From CAXBCP01 sp047638395 (GTDB taxonomy: Bacteria > Pseudomonadota > Alphaproteobacteria > MPNO01 > UBA830): 64,000 nt of DNA. The stretch lies in contig JBLIMV010000017.1 of assembly GCA_047638395.1 (NCBI GenBank), forward strand, positions 66,897 to 130,896. The letters run 5' to 3'. Shown one piece after another: positions 33,347-42,582 of the stretch (position 1 is the stretch's first letter; the number at the start of each line of letters is the position of its first letter). The notes under the pieces are model-generated. The model had not been told where the DNA came from, did not search any database, and saw only the letters and a list, made by a program, of their open reading frames with translations. The translations under genes were made by a program, and so were the position numbers.

Positions 33347-33757
33347 TCAGGCGGCGGTTCCGCGCGCAGCGGCCATGGCCTCGCCGACTGCGAGAGCTAT
33401 TTCGGCCTGGCTGCGGGCAAGATCGTTGTCTGCCTGCTCTAGAGCTTCGCGCGCGGAAGCGATACGCGTCTCTGCTTCTGCCGGATCGATATCCTCGACC
33501 GGCATGGCTTCTTCGGCAAGGACGGTGCAACGTTCGCCCGTCACCTCGGCAAAACCCCCGGCAACGAAAATCCGTTTTTCGACTTTGGTACCCGTATAGG
33601 TATCGATGACGCCGGGTCGCAGCGCAGAAATCAGCGGCGCATGGCCGATCAGCACACCAAAATCACCCTCGGCGCCAGGAACGACGACCATCTCGACATC
33701 TTCCGAAAGCAGCAGCTTTTCGGGCGAAACCAGATCGAATGTAAACGGGTCAGGCAT
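33347..33757 (-). CDS. atpC: F1 ATP synthase epsilon subunit
   Basis: Epsilon is part of the central stalk and restrains ATP hydrolysis. The 136-residue protein starts FTFDLVSPEKLLLSEDVEMV and includes PGAEGDFGVLIGHAPLISALRPG, both diagnostic of the N-terminal beta barrel. The C-terminal helices are Ala/Glu-rich. It is the last gene of the atpHAGDC operon, 36 bp after atpD. A convergent sensor kinase gene ends 78 bp away. Confidence 0.97.
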   Translation of the reverse strand: MPDPFTFDLVSPEKLLLSEDVEMVVVPGAEGDFGVLIGHAPLISALRPGVIDTYTGTKVEKRIFVAGGFAEVTGERCTVLAEEAMPVEDIDPAEAETRIASAREALEQADNDLARSQAEIALAVGEAMAAARGTAA

Positions 33758-33793
33758 AACGGTTTCCTGCGGTTGGGATCAGCGACACGGCTA

Positions 33794-35227
33794 TCAGGCC
33801 GCGGCCGCCATTTCCTTCGCTTTTTCAACAGCGTCTTCGATCTTGCCGACCATATAGAACGCGGCTTCGGGCAGATCGTCGTATTCCCCTTCGACCAGGC
33901 CCTTGAAGCCCTTGATCGTGTCTTCAAGATCGACGAACACGCCGGACATGCCGGTGAAGATTTCCGCAACATGGAACGGCTGCGACAGGAAGCGCTGAAT
34001 TTTACGCGCACGCGCGACGACCAGCTTATCTTCTTCCGACAGTTCGTCCATGCCGAGAATGGCAATGATGTCCTGCAGGCCCTTATAAGTCTGAAGGACA
34101 CGCTGGACTTCACGGGCGACGTTATAATGTTCGTCGCCGACGGTACGCGGATCGAGAATACGCGACGTGGAATCGAGCGGATCGACCGCCGGGTAAATGC
34201 CAAGCTCGGCAATCTGGCGCGACAGAACCGTTGTTGCATCAAGATGGGCGAACGATGTTGCAGGCGCCGGATCGGTGAGATCGTCCGCAGGCACATAGAT
34301 GGCCTGGACCGACGTGATCGAGCCCTTGTTGGTGGTCGTAATGCGTTCTTGCAGGTTACCCATATCGGTCGCCAGGGTCGGCTGATAGCCAACCGCCGAC
34401 GGGATACGGCCGAGAAGCGCGGACACTTCGGAACCGGCCTGCGTGAAGCGGAAAATGTTATCGACGAAGAGCAGCACGTCCTGGCCTTCTTCATCGCGGA
34501 AGTATTCAGCCAGTGTCAGACCGCTGAGGCCAACACGCGCGCGCGCGCCAGGCGGCTCGTTCATCTGGCCATAGACCAGTGCTGCCTTGGATTCGCCATC
34601 GGGCTGGATGACGCCGGATTCCATCATCTCATGATAGAGATCGTTGCCTTCACGCGTACGTTCGCCAACACCGGCAAACACCGAATACCCACCATGCGCC
34701 TTCGCGACGTTGTTGATCAGTTCCATGATCAGCACGGTCTTGCCGACACCGGCACCGCCAAAGAGGCCAATCTTGCCGCCGCGCGAATATGGCGCCAGCA
34801 GATCGACGACCTTGATGCCGGTCACAAGAATTTCGGTTTCCGTCGACTGCTCAGTGAAGAGCGGTGCTTCACGATGAATGGGCAGCTTTTTCGTGGTGTT
34901 CAACGGGCCGCGTTCGTCGATCGGCTCGCCAATGACGTTGAGGATACGACCGAGTGTCTCGGGCCCTACCGGCATCATGATCGGCGAACCCGTATCGGTT
35001 ACCTTCAGGCCGCGAACCAGACCTTCGGTGGTGTCCATGGCGATGGTGCGCACGGTGTTCTCACCAAGATGCTGCGCGACTTCGAGAACAAGGCGATTGC
35101 CGCCGTTGTCGCATTCGAGTGCGTTCATGATATAGGGCAGTTCACCATCGAACTGCACGTCAACGACAGCGCCCAGAACCTGGGAAACTCTGCCAATATT
35201 TTTGCTTGCCGTGTCGGCCATTGTCAT
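33794..35227 (-). CDS. atpD: F1 ATP synthase beta subunit
   Basis: The catalytic beta subunit has 477 residues. Walker A is GGAGVGKTVLIMEL, followed by the GERTREGNDLYHEM segment containing the catalytic Glu, and Walker B LLFVDNIFRFTQAGSEVS. ALLGRIPSAVGYQPTL and the C-terminal PFHVAEIFTG are near-invariant. The gene is 25 bp after atpG within the F1 operon. Confidence 0.99.
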   Translation of the reverse strand: MTMADTASKNIGRVSQVLGAVVDVQFDGELPYIMNALECDNGGNRLVLEVAQHLGENTVRTIAMDTTEGLVRGLKVTDTGSPIMMPVGPETLGRILNVIGEPIDERGPLNTTKKLPIHREAPLFTEQSTETEILVTGIKVVDLLAPYSRGGKIGLFGGAGVGKTVLIMELINNVAKAHGGYSVFAGVGERTREGNDLYHEMMESGVIQPDGESKAALVYGQMNEPPGARARVGLSGLTLAEYFRDEEGQDVLLFVDNIFRFTQAGSEVSALLGRIPSAVGYQPTLATDMGNLQERITTTNKGSITSVQAIYVPADDLTDPAPATSFAHLDATTVLSRQIAELGIYPAVDPLDSTSRILDPRTVGDEHYNVAREVQRVLQTYKGLQDIIAILGMDELSEEDKLVVARARKIQRFLSQPFHVAEIFTGMSGVFVDLEDTIKGFKGLVEGEYDDLPEAAFYMVGKIEDAVEKAKEMAAAA

Positions 35228-35252
35228 ACCTCGTACATCGATTTGCCGGACA

Positions 35253-36143
35253 TCAGAGTGCCTCGGCGCCGGAAATGATTTCGATAAGTTCTCTGGTGAT
35301 GAACGCCTGACGCGTCCGATTGTAGTTCAGGGTCAGCGAGTCGATCATGTCGCCGGCATTGCGCGATGCATTATCCATCGCGCTCATCCGGGCACCGTGC
35401 TCGCTGGCATTGTTTTCGAGAAGGGCGCTGAATATCTGTACGCTCATATTGCGCGGCAGCAGCACTTCGAGAATTTCATTTTCGTCGGGCTCATAATCGT
35501 AGTTCACGCTTGCCGCATCGGCCTGCTCTTCGCCTTCTGCAGGGGCATCGACCGCGAACGGAATCAGCTGCTGACGGGTGATAATCTGAGCGATCACTGA
35601 CTTGAACCGGTTATAGATCAGCGTGCAGACATCGAATTCGCCTGCCTCATACATCTCAAGCACACGATTGGAAATGCCCTGCGCATCGTCAAAGCTGAGA
35701 CGCGGCCGACCGATACCTTCTATCAGGTCAACGATCAATGGCTCAAATTCGCGCCGGATCGACGCCCAACCCTTACGGCCGGCGCAGAGGATTTTCACTT
35801 CCTTGCCGTCTGCCTGAAGCTCGGCGACCATGCGGCGGGTGTCGCGCACGATGGATGAATTGAACGCCCCACAAAGCCCCTTGTCGGACGTCATCACGAC
35901 GACAAGGTGAACGTCCTGTTTACCGGTTCCCGCCAGAAGCTTCGGCGCCCCTTCGGCAGACGCCATCGAGCCCGCGAGCGAGCCCAGCATGCGTTCCATA
36001 CGCTCGGCATAGGGCCGCGCCGCTTCGGCCTGTTCCTGCGCTCGGCGCAGTTTGGCCGCCGCGACCATTTTCATCGCTGACGTGATCTTCTGCGTCGACT
36101 TAACGCTATCGATCCGCATGCGGAGGTCTTTAAGGCTGGGCAT
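35253..36143 (-). CDS. atpG: F1 ATP synthase gamma subunit
   Basis: Gamma is the rotating shaft. The 296-residue protein begins MPSLKDLRMRIDSVKSTQKI, followed by TSAMKMVAAAKLRRAQ, and ends LNYNRTRQAFITRELIEIIS, the classic terminal helices. TSDKGLCGAFNSS is the middle landmark. It lies between atpA and atpD, each gap under 40 bp. Confidence 0.98.
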   Translation of the reverse strand: MPSLKDLRMRIDSVKSTQKITSAMKMVAAAKLRRAQEQAEAARPYAERMERMLGSLAGSMASAEGAPKLLAGTGKQDVHLVVVMTSDKGLCGAFNSSIVRDTRRMVAELQADGKEVKILCAGRKGWASIRREFEPLIVDLIEGIGRPRLSFDDAQGISNRVLEMYEAGEFDVCTLIYNRFKSVIAQIITRQQLIPFAVDAPAEGEEQADAASVNYDYEPDENEILEVLLPRNMSVQIFSALLENNASEHGARMSAMDNASRNAGDMIDSLTLNYNRTRQAFITRELIEIISGAEAL

Positions 36144-36178
36144 ATCCCGTTACCGGTTCCTGTTTTCCGGGGTGTCGA

Positions 36179-37714
36179 TCAGGCCGCGACGAAGTTCTTG
36201 GCGTATCCGTCGAGGAACGCCTTGATCTTCGCGTTGGTATCATCTGAAACCGCCTGCTCGGTGCGGATGGCATCAAGGATGTCGGCATGGTTCGCCTTTA
36301 TCTCAGACAGGAAACCCTGTTCGAACTGCGTGACGGCGCGCGCCGGAATATCATCCAGGTAGCCGTTCACACCGGCGAAAATCGATATGACCTGTTCTTC
36401 AATCGGCATCGGCGCATACTGGCCCTGCTTGAGAAGTTCGGTCAGGCGTTCACCGCGACCGAGCAGTTTCTGGGTCGCTGCATCGAGGTCCGATGCAAAC
36501 TGCGCAAACGCTGCCATTTCGCGGTACTGAGCCAGTTCCAGCTTGATCGAGCCGGCAACCTGTTTCATCGCCTTGATCTGGGCTGCCGAGCCAACGCGGC
36601 TGACCGACAGACCGACGTTCACCGCCGGGCGAATGCCCGAATAGAACAGTTCGGTTTCAAGGAAGATCTGACCGTCGGTGATCGAAATCACATTAGTTGG
36701 AATATAGGCCGACACGTCACCCGCCTGGGTTTCGATGATCGGAAGCGCCGTCAGTGAGCCGCCGCCATTGGCGTCGCTCATCTTGGCCGCACGTTCGAGC
36801 AGACGTGAATGCAGATAGAAAACGTCGCCCGGATAGGCTTCACGTCCCGGCGGACGACGAAGCAGCAGCGACATCTGACGATAAGCAACCGCCTGCTTGG
36901 ACAGATCATCATAAATGATCAGGGCGTGCATGCCGTTATCGCGGAAATATTCGCCCATCGTGCAGCCGCCATAAGGCGCAAGGAACTGCAGCGGTGCAGG
37001 CTCGGACGCGGTCGAGGCAACGACGATGGTGTATTCCATCGCGCCAACTTCTTCGAGCTGCTTGACGATCTGCGCCACGGTCGAGCGTTTCTGCCCAATA
37101 GCGACATAGATGCAGAAAAGCTGCTTGTCGGTATCGCCGTCGTCGAAGGCTTTTTTCTGGTTGATGATCGAATCGATCGCAATAGCAGTCTTGCCGGTCT
37201 GACGATCGCCAATGATCAGCTCACGCTGGCCGCGGCCAACGGGGATCAGGCTGTCGATCGCCTTCAGGCCGGTCTGCATGGGCTCGCTGACCGACTGGCG
37301 CGGGATAATGCCCGGCGCCTTGACGTCGACACGGCGACGCTCGGCGGCATCGATCGGGCCCTTGCCGTCAATCGGCTCACCCAGAGCGTCAACAACACGT
37401 CCCAGCAGGCCCTTGCCAACCGGAACGTCAACGATGGTGCCCGTCCGCTTGACGATGTCACCTTCTTTAATGCCCGAATCCGACCCGAAGATAACGACAC
37501 CGACATTGTCGGTCTCGAGGTTCAGCGCCATCCCTTTGATGCCGCCGGGGAATTCGACCATTTCACCGGCCTGGACGCTGTCCAGCCCGTAGACACGGGC
37601 GATACCGTCACCGACAGACAGGACCTGTCCGACTTCGGCGACTTCGGCGTCCGTACCGAAATTGGCGATCTGATCCTTGAGGATCGAGGAGATTTCTGCG
37701 GCGCGGATGTCCAT
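36179..37714 (-). CDS. atpA: F1 ATP synthase alpha subunit
   Basis: The 511-residue non-catalytic alpha subunit begins MDIRAAEISSILKDQIANFG and carries the nucleotide loop GDRQTGKTAIAIDSIINQ. VGSAAQIKAMKQVAG and KLELAQYREMAAFAQF are family signatures. ATG 37714 shares one base with the atpH stop (TGATG). An upstream in-frame extension to 37978 would run through atpH and is rejected. Confidence 0.99.
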   Translation of the reverse strand: MDIRAAEISSILKDQIANFGTDAEVAEVGQVLSVGDGIARVYGLDSVQAGEMVEFPGGIKGMALNLETDNVGVVIFGSDSGIKEGDIVKRTGTIVDVPVGKGLLGRVVDALGEPIDGKGPIDAAERRRVDVKAPGIIPRQSVSEPMQTGLKAIDSLIPVGRGQRELIIGDRQTGKTAIAIDSIINQKKAFDDGDTDKQLFCIYVAIGQKRSTVAQIVKQLEEVGAMEYTIVVASTASEPAPLQFLAPYGGCTMGEYFRDNGMHALIIYDDLSKQAVAYRQMSLLLRRPPGREAYPGDVFYLHSRLLERAAKMSDANGGGSLTALPIIETQAGDVSAYIPTNVISITDGQIFLETELFYSGIRPAVNVGLSVSRVGSAAQIKAMKQVAGSIKLELAQYREMAAFAQFASDLDAATQKLLGRGERLTELLKQGQYAPMPIEEQVISIFAGVNGYLDDIPARAVTQFEQGFLSEIKANHADILDAIRTEQAVSDDTNAKIKAFLDGYAKNFVAA

Positions 37715-38274
37715 CACGCTGCCCCTTTCAATGAGAGTTCTAGACGTTGAAGCTTTGTACGAAGAGATGAATCGATCATGCGCGAGCCGACCTTGACGAT
37801 CATGCCGCCGAGAAGCGACGCATCGACACGCGTATCGAGAGTGACTTTGGAGCCCATGGCGGACCGTAGTTCCTGCTCCAGCGATGCCCGCTGGGTATCC
37901 GTCAGCGGCTGCGCCGACATAATTTCCGCGGTGATTTCCCCGCGAGCGCTTGCGAGCAGCTGACGGTAGCCGATGCACATGCTGTCGATAACGAACAGCC
38001 GCCGGTTACGGGCAACCACACCGGCGAAATTCCGGGTCAATTCAGAGATACCGGCCTTTTCAAGCACGGCCAAAAGCGCCTGGCCCTGAGCGTCGCGCCC
38101 GAGAACAGGGCTGGCGACAAGACGGCGCAGATCGGCCGATTCGGCCAATAATGAACGAATAATCGCTATATCCGCAGCGACTTCGTCCAGTTTATTGTGT
38201 TCCTCGGCGAGCTCAAAAAGCGCTGCCGCATAACGGCCGGCCACACCGGAAACGGCTGACGATTCAGACGACAC
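37714..38274 (-). CDS. atpH: F1 ATP synthase delta subunit
   Basis: Delta links F1 to the peripheral stalk. The 186-residue protein has the start SGVAGRYAAALFELAEEHNKLD and the C-terminal VDASLLGGMIVKVGSRMIDSSLRTKL, matching the OSCP/delta family. The start is GTG 38274 behind GAGGTAATTTGG. It is the first gene of an F1-only operon; the F0 genes must be elsewhere, as in many alphaproteobacteria. A perfect FNR/FixK-type box is 43 bp upstream. Confidence 0.97.
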   Translation of the reverse strand: MSSESSAVSGVAGRYAAALFELAEEHNKLDEVAADIAIIRSLLAESADLRRLVASPVLGRDAQGQALLAVLEKAGISELTRNFAGVVARNRRLFVIDSMCIGYRQLLASARGEITAEIMSAQPLTDTQRASLEQELRSAMGSKVTLDTRVDASLLGGMIVKVGSRMIDSSLRTKLQRLELSLKGAA

Positions 38275-38493
38275 CCAAATTACCTCGAAAACGTCCCGTA
38301 GACATAAACTAACATGTTGATTTTAATCAAATAATCAAGCCCGCGAAGGGCAATCATATCGACCACCCGTAAGGGCAGCGTTAGGTAACACAGGCATTTG
38401 TGGGTTGCAACCCGGCGCAATCGGGAAATTCGCGTCAAAGCGTCGCGACAATGCCTACCTAATTTTGCTACCCGGACGGATCCGGCAGAAATG
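38275..38493. other. atpH upstream region
   Basis: This 219-bp region has no gene. It contains the FNR/FixK-like box at 38317-38330, a 12-bp palindrome GGGTTGCAACCC at 38402-38413, and a short hairpin (CCGGA/TCCGG) just past the Anbu stop that might terminate the preceding operon. Confidence 0.45.
38317..38330 (-). promoter_or_regulatory. FNR/FixK-type binding site upstream of atpHAGDC
   Basis: TTGATTTTAATCAA matches the TTGAT-N4-ATCAA consensus of FNR/FixK/CRP-type regulators exactly and is a perfect palindrome. On the minus strand its first half may double as a -35 (TTGATT) with TTATGT 17 bp further on as a weak -10. If that is right the protein would sit over the -35, suggesting repression; activation would need a different start site. 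Confidence 0.55.
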
Positions 38494-39249
38494 TCAGCAG
38501 GACGGCCCCGGCGGCCAGTTTGTTACATCCGGGTCCGGGAGGTTCTCGAAAACCGACACAATACCGTCACCATACTTTTTCCCGAGTTCGGTGAAATACA
38601 GATCGCCCTCTTCAATGGACACATGACGTTCGACCCGTTGTTTGCCCGCGAGAATAGTAATCAGGTCGATAGGCAGCCCCACCGACAAATTGCTGCGCAT
38701 GGTCGACTCGAACGACACAAGCGATGCGGTAATCGCGCGTTCTATTGGCATATCCTGGTTTATCGTCCGGTCGAGTATTGGCTTGCCGTATTTGTTCTCG
38801 CCGATCTGGAGAAACGGCGTCTCGGCCGTCGCCTCTATAAAGTTGCCCGCCGCATAGATCAGGAAGAGCCGCGGCGATCTGTCCTTTATCTGCCCACCCA
38901 GGATGAACGTGGCACTGGCGTCACCGCCCTCGTCGCGGACATTTTTGCCAGTCTCGCGGATAACCTGATGTAATGTACGCCCAACTATTCGAGCTACTTC
39001 GAACATAGATTTCGCCGTAAAGATGCTCTCTTGATCTGGTTGCTCGCCAAGCCGTTCACTGATCAGACTGGTGACAGCCTGACTCGTTGCCAGATTTCCG
39101 GCAGTAGCCAGCGCCATCACCCGTTCGCCCGGTTTCTCAAAAACCGTGAGCTTTCGAAATGTCGAAATGTAATCGACGCCGGCATTGGTCCGCGAATCCG
39201 CGGCCATCACTATTCCGTCCTTGAGCAAAATACCGAGGCAATAGGTCAT
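38494..39249 (-). CDS. Anbu, proteasome-like Ntn peptidase
   Basis: The 251-residue protein belongs to the Anbu (ancestral beta subunit) branch of the proteasome/HslV family. The sequence begins MTYCLGILLKDGIVMAADSR: Thr2 would be the N-terminal nucleophile after Met removal, with Asp18 and Lys33 (STFRKLT) in catalytic positions. MALATAGNLATSQ and LFLIYAAGNFIEA are typical strands. It is longer than HslV (~175) and no hslU lies nearby. It forms an apparent operon with the transglutaminase, alpha-E and ATP-grasp genes upstream, the known Anbu neighbourhood. Its substrates are not established. Confidence 0.92.
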   Translation of the reverse strand: MTYCLGILLKDGIVMAADSRTNAGVDYISTFRKLTVFEKPGERVMALATAGNLATSQAVTSLISERLGEQPDQESIFTAKSMFEVARIVGRTLHQVIRETGKNVRDEGGDASATFILGGQIKDRSPRLFLIYAAGNFIEATAETPFLQIGENKYGKPILDRTINQDMPIERAITASLVSFESTMRSNLSVGLPIDLITILAGKQRVERHVSIEEGDLYFTELGKKYGDGIVSVFENLPDPDVTNWPPGPSC

Positions 39250-39354
39250 TTTATGTCCATGAGGTGATCCGCGAAAAACCAGCGGGGCTGACGCTCTCGT
39301 TTACGTCACTGCGGCAAAAATACAAAGTATTTCCGCACCGGCCTGCATGCAGGC

Positions 39355-40167
39355 CTATTGCTGGACCGCGCTCACGTTGACGGCGACATCAAGTTCTTCG
39401 TCACCAACACCACCCGACCGGACACCACGGATCGGGGCTGCCGTTTCGTAATCGAGGCCGACCGCTATACTCACATAACTATCCGTCGCCGACTTGCTGT
39501 TTGACACGTCGAAGCTAACCCACCCGAGGCCGTCAACCCAGGCTGCCGCCCAGGCATGCCCGGCCGCAAAGGCTTCGCTCTGCTCTCCGTCATAGAGGTA
39601 GCCGGATACATAGCGTGCAGGCACCCCGAGCGAGCGAGCACACCCGATAAAGATATGCGCATGGTCCTGACAAACGCCAAGACCTGAGGAAAACGCCTCG
39701 ATCGCCGTCGCTAATGCATCCGTTTTTCCGGTGTGATAGTCGACACGACTGCGGATTTCACCCATCAGTTCATGCAGCCCGTCGAGCGGGTTTTCAGAAA
39801 TTCGGGTTGAAAACGCCTGTGCGAACTCACGCAGGGCTGCATCGAGCTTCGTCTGCTCGGTCTGACGCAGAAAAACCTCGAGCGGCAATTCACCGTCGTC
39901 ACGCGGCATCACACCGGTCACATCCGATGTCACGACCTCACCCGACGCAACGATGTCGATCCGGTCGCGCGGCTCATCAAGCACAAGAGTATGACAGGTA
40001 TTGCCGAACGCATCGGTCCAGCCGCTCAACCCGGTTGCCGGTTCTATCCGCCAACGCACGACATGCTGGCTGATGTTGGTGCGGGGCGTCAGCCGGATCA
40101 CCTGCGCTGAAAAAATCGGCGGATCATCATAACTGTACGTGGTCTTGTGGCTGATATTCAGACGCAT
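39355..40167 (-). CDS. transglutaminase-like family protein
   Basis: The 270-residue protein has an N-terminal beta domain (MRLNISHKTTYSYDDP) and a transglutaminase-like cysteine peptidase domain with C166 (GLGVCQDHAHIF), H204 (AGHAWAAAW) and D220 (SFDVSNSK), an intact triad. ATG 40167 is chosen because AGGTGA stands 5 nt before it; a GTG at 40176 overlaps the preceding stop but has no ribosome site. It is co-transcribed with the alpha-E and ATP-grasp genes. In this setting a protease or amide-bond transfer role is likely, but the substrate is unknown. Confidence 0.92.
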   Translation of the reverse strand: MRLNISHKTTYSYDDPPIFSAQVIRLTPRTNISQHVVRWRIEPATGLSGWTDAFGNTCHTLVLDEPRDRIDIVASGEVVTSDVTGVMPRDDGELPLEVFLRQTEQTKLDAALREFAQAFSTRISENPLDGLHELMGEIRSRVDYHTGKTDALATAIEAFSSGLGVCQDHAHIFIGCARSLGVPARYVSGYLYDGEQSEAFAAGHAWAAAWVDGLGWVSFDVSNSKSATDSYVSIAVGLDYETAAPIRGVRSGGVGDEELDVAVNVSAVQQ

Positions 40168-40172
40168 CCCGA

Positions 40173-41114
40173 TCACCTGACCATCATGAAGTCACGTTGA
40201 AGCTGCTGGCCCATTTCGGCATTGCCTTCGATAAATTCAGTCAGGAATTCGTGCAGGCCGTCCGCGAAAATATCCTCGATCCGCCGGTAGCGAACCCAGG
40301 ACTGAAGCTTACCGGCAATCCGCTGACATTCAGGGGCGTTCGTGCCGCAGATTTCTTCAAGCGTCTCCGTCAGCCGGTCATAGCAGAACCGTAACGAACG
40401 GGGCATCTGTGCGTTGAGAATGACAAGGTCAGCGACACGCCGCGCCGAAATCCGGTCTCGGTAAATCTTATGATAGGCACGAAACGCACTGAGCGACCGC
40501 AATAATGCGCCCCACTGATAATAGTCCATCGCACCGCCGATCTCTTCCGATGCCGGCAACAGAATATGATATTTGGAATCGAGCAGCCGGGCCGTGCTGT
40601 CCGCGCGCTCGGTATACAGACCTATATCCATGAAGCACATTGCCTCGTCCTGCAGCATCGTCCCCTTGGCGACGCCGCGGAACAGGTGAGCGCGTTCCTT
40701 GACCCACTCGAAGAACGGGCGCCGCGCCGCGCCATTCAGAGCAGCCGCATCCATTCCCTGTAGCTCCAGCCAGGTTGCGTTGATGCTCTCGAACGTCTCG
40801 GTCGTGATCGACCCACGGAGCGCCCGCGCGTTTTCGCGAGCCGTGCGAATGGTCGAATAAATGCTCGACGGATTGTCTGGGTCGAGCGCTAGGTAGTGCA
40901 GAACGTCGGCACTGTTTATATCGCCGTGCACTTCGTCATATCCGTCCAGCGCGCCGGCTACTTCCAGCGCCGACGTCCAGGCGCTCTGCCGTGTTTCATC
41001 GGATTGCGGTGTCAGCGTCATGCGGTCGGCGACGTCGAGGATACGCGCCATATTCTCGGTGCGCTCGGAATAGCGCCCCATCCAGTACAGTTGATCTGCA
41101 ACCCGTCCCAGCAT
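40173..41114 (-). CDS. alpha-E domain-containing protein (DUF403)
   Basis: The 313-residue all-helical protein begins MLGRVADQLYWMGRYSERTENMARILD, the alpha-E/DUF403 hallmark, and contains WGALLRSLSAFRAYHKIY and LRFCYDRLTE in the usual order. Its stop overlaps the next gene's possible GTG. It always travels with circularly permuted ATP-grasp proteins and is thought to be part of a peptide-synthesis or modification module (inference from family context). No catalytic residues are known. Confidence 0.93.
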   Translation of the reverse strand: MLGRVADQLYWMGRYSERTENMARILDVADRMTLTPQSDETRQSAWTSALEVAGALDGYDEVHGDINSADVLHYLALDPDNPSSIYSTIRTARENARALRGSITTETFESINATWLELQGMDAAALNGAARRPFFEWVKERAHLFRGVAKGTMLQDEAMCFMDIGLYTERADSTARLLDSKYHILLPASEEIGGAMDYYQWGALLRSLSAFRAYHKIYRDRISARRVADLVILNAQMPRSLRFCYDRLTETLEEICGTNAPECQRIAGKLQSWVRYRRIEDIFADGLHEFLTEFIEGNAEMGQQLQRDFMMVR

Positions 41115-41116
41115 GG

Positions 41117-42559
41117 TTATTCCTGCAATATCCAGGTGTCTTTGGTGCCGCCGCCCTGAGACGAATTCACGACTAGCGACCCTTCGGTCAGCGCCACCCG
41201 GGTCAGCCCGCCCGGCACCACGGTCACGTCATCACCCGACAAAACATAGGGACGAAGATCGACATGACGGGGTGCGACACCCGATTCCACAAAGGTCGGA
41301 CAGGTCGACAGCGCCAAAGTCGGTTGCGCAATAAACCCCGAAGGATTCTCGAGGATGCGCTCACGGTAGTCCGCGATCTCTTTCTTCGTACTTGCCGGCC
41401 CGACCAGCATACCGTAGCCACCCGAGCCATGGACTTCCTTGACCACCAGCTCAGCCAGGTTGTCGAGCGTGTATTTAAGGTCCTCGGGGTCGCGCAGCAT
41501 ATAAGTAGGCACGTTGTTGAGGATCGGCTCTTCGCCGAGATAAAACCGGACAATTTCCGGCACATAGGGATAGACCGATTTGTCGTCGGCAACGCCAGTG
41601 CCCATTGCATTCGCTACCGTCACACCACCGGACCGGTAGACGGATAACAAACCCGGCACTCCGAGCATGGACTCCGACCGGAAAGCCAGCGGATCGATGA
41701 AATCATCGTCGATGCGCCGGTAAATCACGTCAACGCGCTGCGGTCCCTCGGTCGTCCGCATAAAGACCTTTGCATCCCGGACAAAAAGGTCCGGCGCTTC
41801 CACCAGTTCGATCCCCATCGCATCGGCCAGGTAAGCATGTTCGAAATAGGCGCTGTTGAATGCGCCTGGTGTCAGCAGCACGACTGTCGGCTCGCCCACC
41901 CCGGGCGGAGCGACAGCCCGGAGATTGCGCAGTAATTCATCGGGGTAATGATCAACCGGTGCCACCGCATTGCCGGCAAAGAGCTCGGGGAATAGACGCA
42001 TCATGATCGCGCGGTTTTCCAGCATATAGGATACGCCGGACGGTGCCCGCAGATTGTCCTCCAGAACGTAGAATTCATTCTCGTCGACGCGGACCAGATC
42101 GATGCCGGCGATATGGGCATACACGCCGCCCGGCACAGAGAGCCCGTGCATCTGGATTTGGTAATAGTCGTTGTTGAACACGAGATCGGCGGGAATTCTT
42201 CCCGCTTTCACGATTTCCGCACCGTGATAGAGATCGTCGAGGAACATGTTGAGCGCACGGACCCGCTGGATCGAGCCCTGTGATAGCCGGTCCCATTCCG
42301 AGGATGAAAACACCCGGGGGACCACATCGAACGGGATCAGCCGTTCATTACTGCCTTCGCTCCCGTACACGAGAAAAGTAATACCCATCCGGCGAAACAA
42401 TAACTCCGCTTCTTCGGTTTTAAGGGCAAGCTGACCTTCGGGCAGCGACTCCAGCCAATCTGCTATATCTTTATAGGCGTGACGGACGCTACCGTCACCT
42501 GCGAGCATTTCATTGAAAAAACCAGTTCCGGGCATGGCGGCATCGTAGTGACAAAGCAA
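41117..42559 (-). CDS. circularly permuted type 2 ATP-grasp protein (DUF404/407)
   Basis: The 480-residue protein matches the circularly permuted ATP-grasp family, predicted to ligate peptide-like bonds using ATP. Landmarks are FFNEMLAGDGSVRHAYKDIADWL at the start, LVYGSEGSNERLIPFDVVPR, the nucleotide-binding VVKEVHGSGGYGMLVGP, and the C-terminal VVNSSQGGGTKDTWIL. The start is uncertain: TTG 42559 retains the full N-terminus, while ATG 42535 (MPGTGFF) removes eight residues; neither has a strong ribosome site. It begins 23 bp after priA and 2 bp separate its end from the alpha-E gene. Confidence 0.92.
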   Translation of the reverse strand: MLCHYDAAMPGTGFFNEMLAGDGSVRHAYKDIADWLESLPEGQLALKTEEAELLFRRMGITFLVYGSEGSNERLIPFDVVPRVFSSSEWDRLSQGSIQRVRALNMFLDDLYHGAEIVKAGRIPADLVFNNDYYQIQMHGLSVPGGVYAHIAGIDLVRVDENEFYVLEDNLRAPSGVSYMLENRAIMMRLFPELFAGNAVAPVDHYPDELLRNLRAVAPPGVGEPTVVLLTPGAFNSAYFEHAYLADAMGIELVEAPDLFVRDAKVFMRTTEGPQRVDVIYRRIDDDFIDPLAFRSESMLGVPGLLSVYRSGGVTVANAMGTGVADDKSVYPYVPEIVRFYLGEEPILNNVPTYMLRDPEDLKYTLDNLAELVVKEVHGSGGYGMLVGPASTKKEIADYRERILENPSGFIAQPTLALSTCPTFVESGVAPRHVDLRPYVLSGDDVTVVPGGLTRVALTEGSLVVNSSQGGGTKDTWILQE

Positions 42560-42582
42560 TGGAAGTCCAATGAAACCAGGAT

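Noticed and set aside
33641..35278. A 545-codon open frame on the + strand opposite atpD
   Set aside because: It is the antisense of a highly conserved atpD; GC-rich codon bias keeps the reverse frame open. No family match and strongly basic or skewed composition.
36809..37750. A 313-codon + strand frame opposite atpA
   Set aside because: Antisense shadow of atpA.
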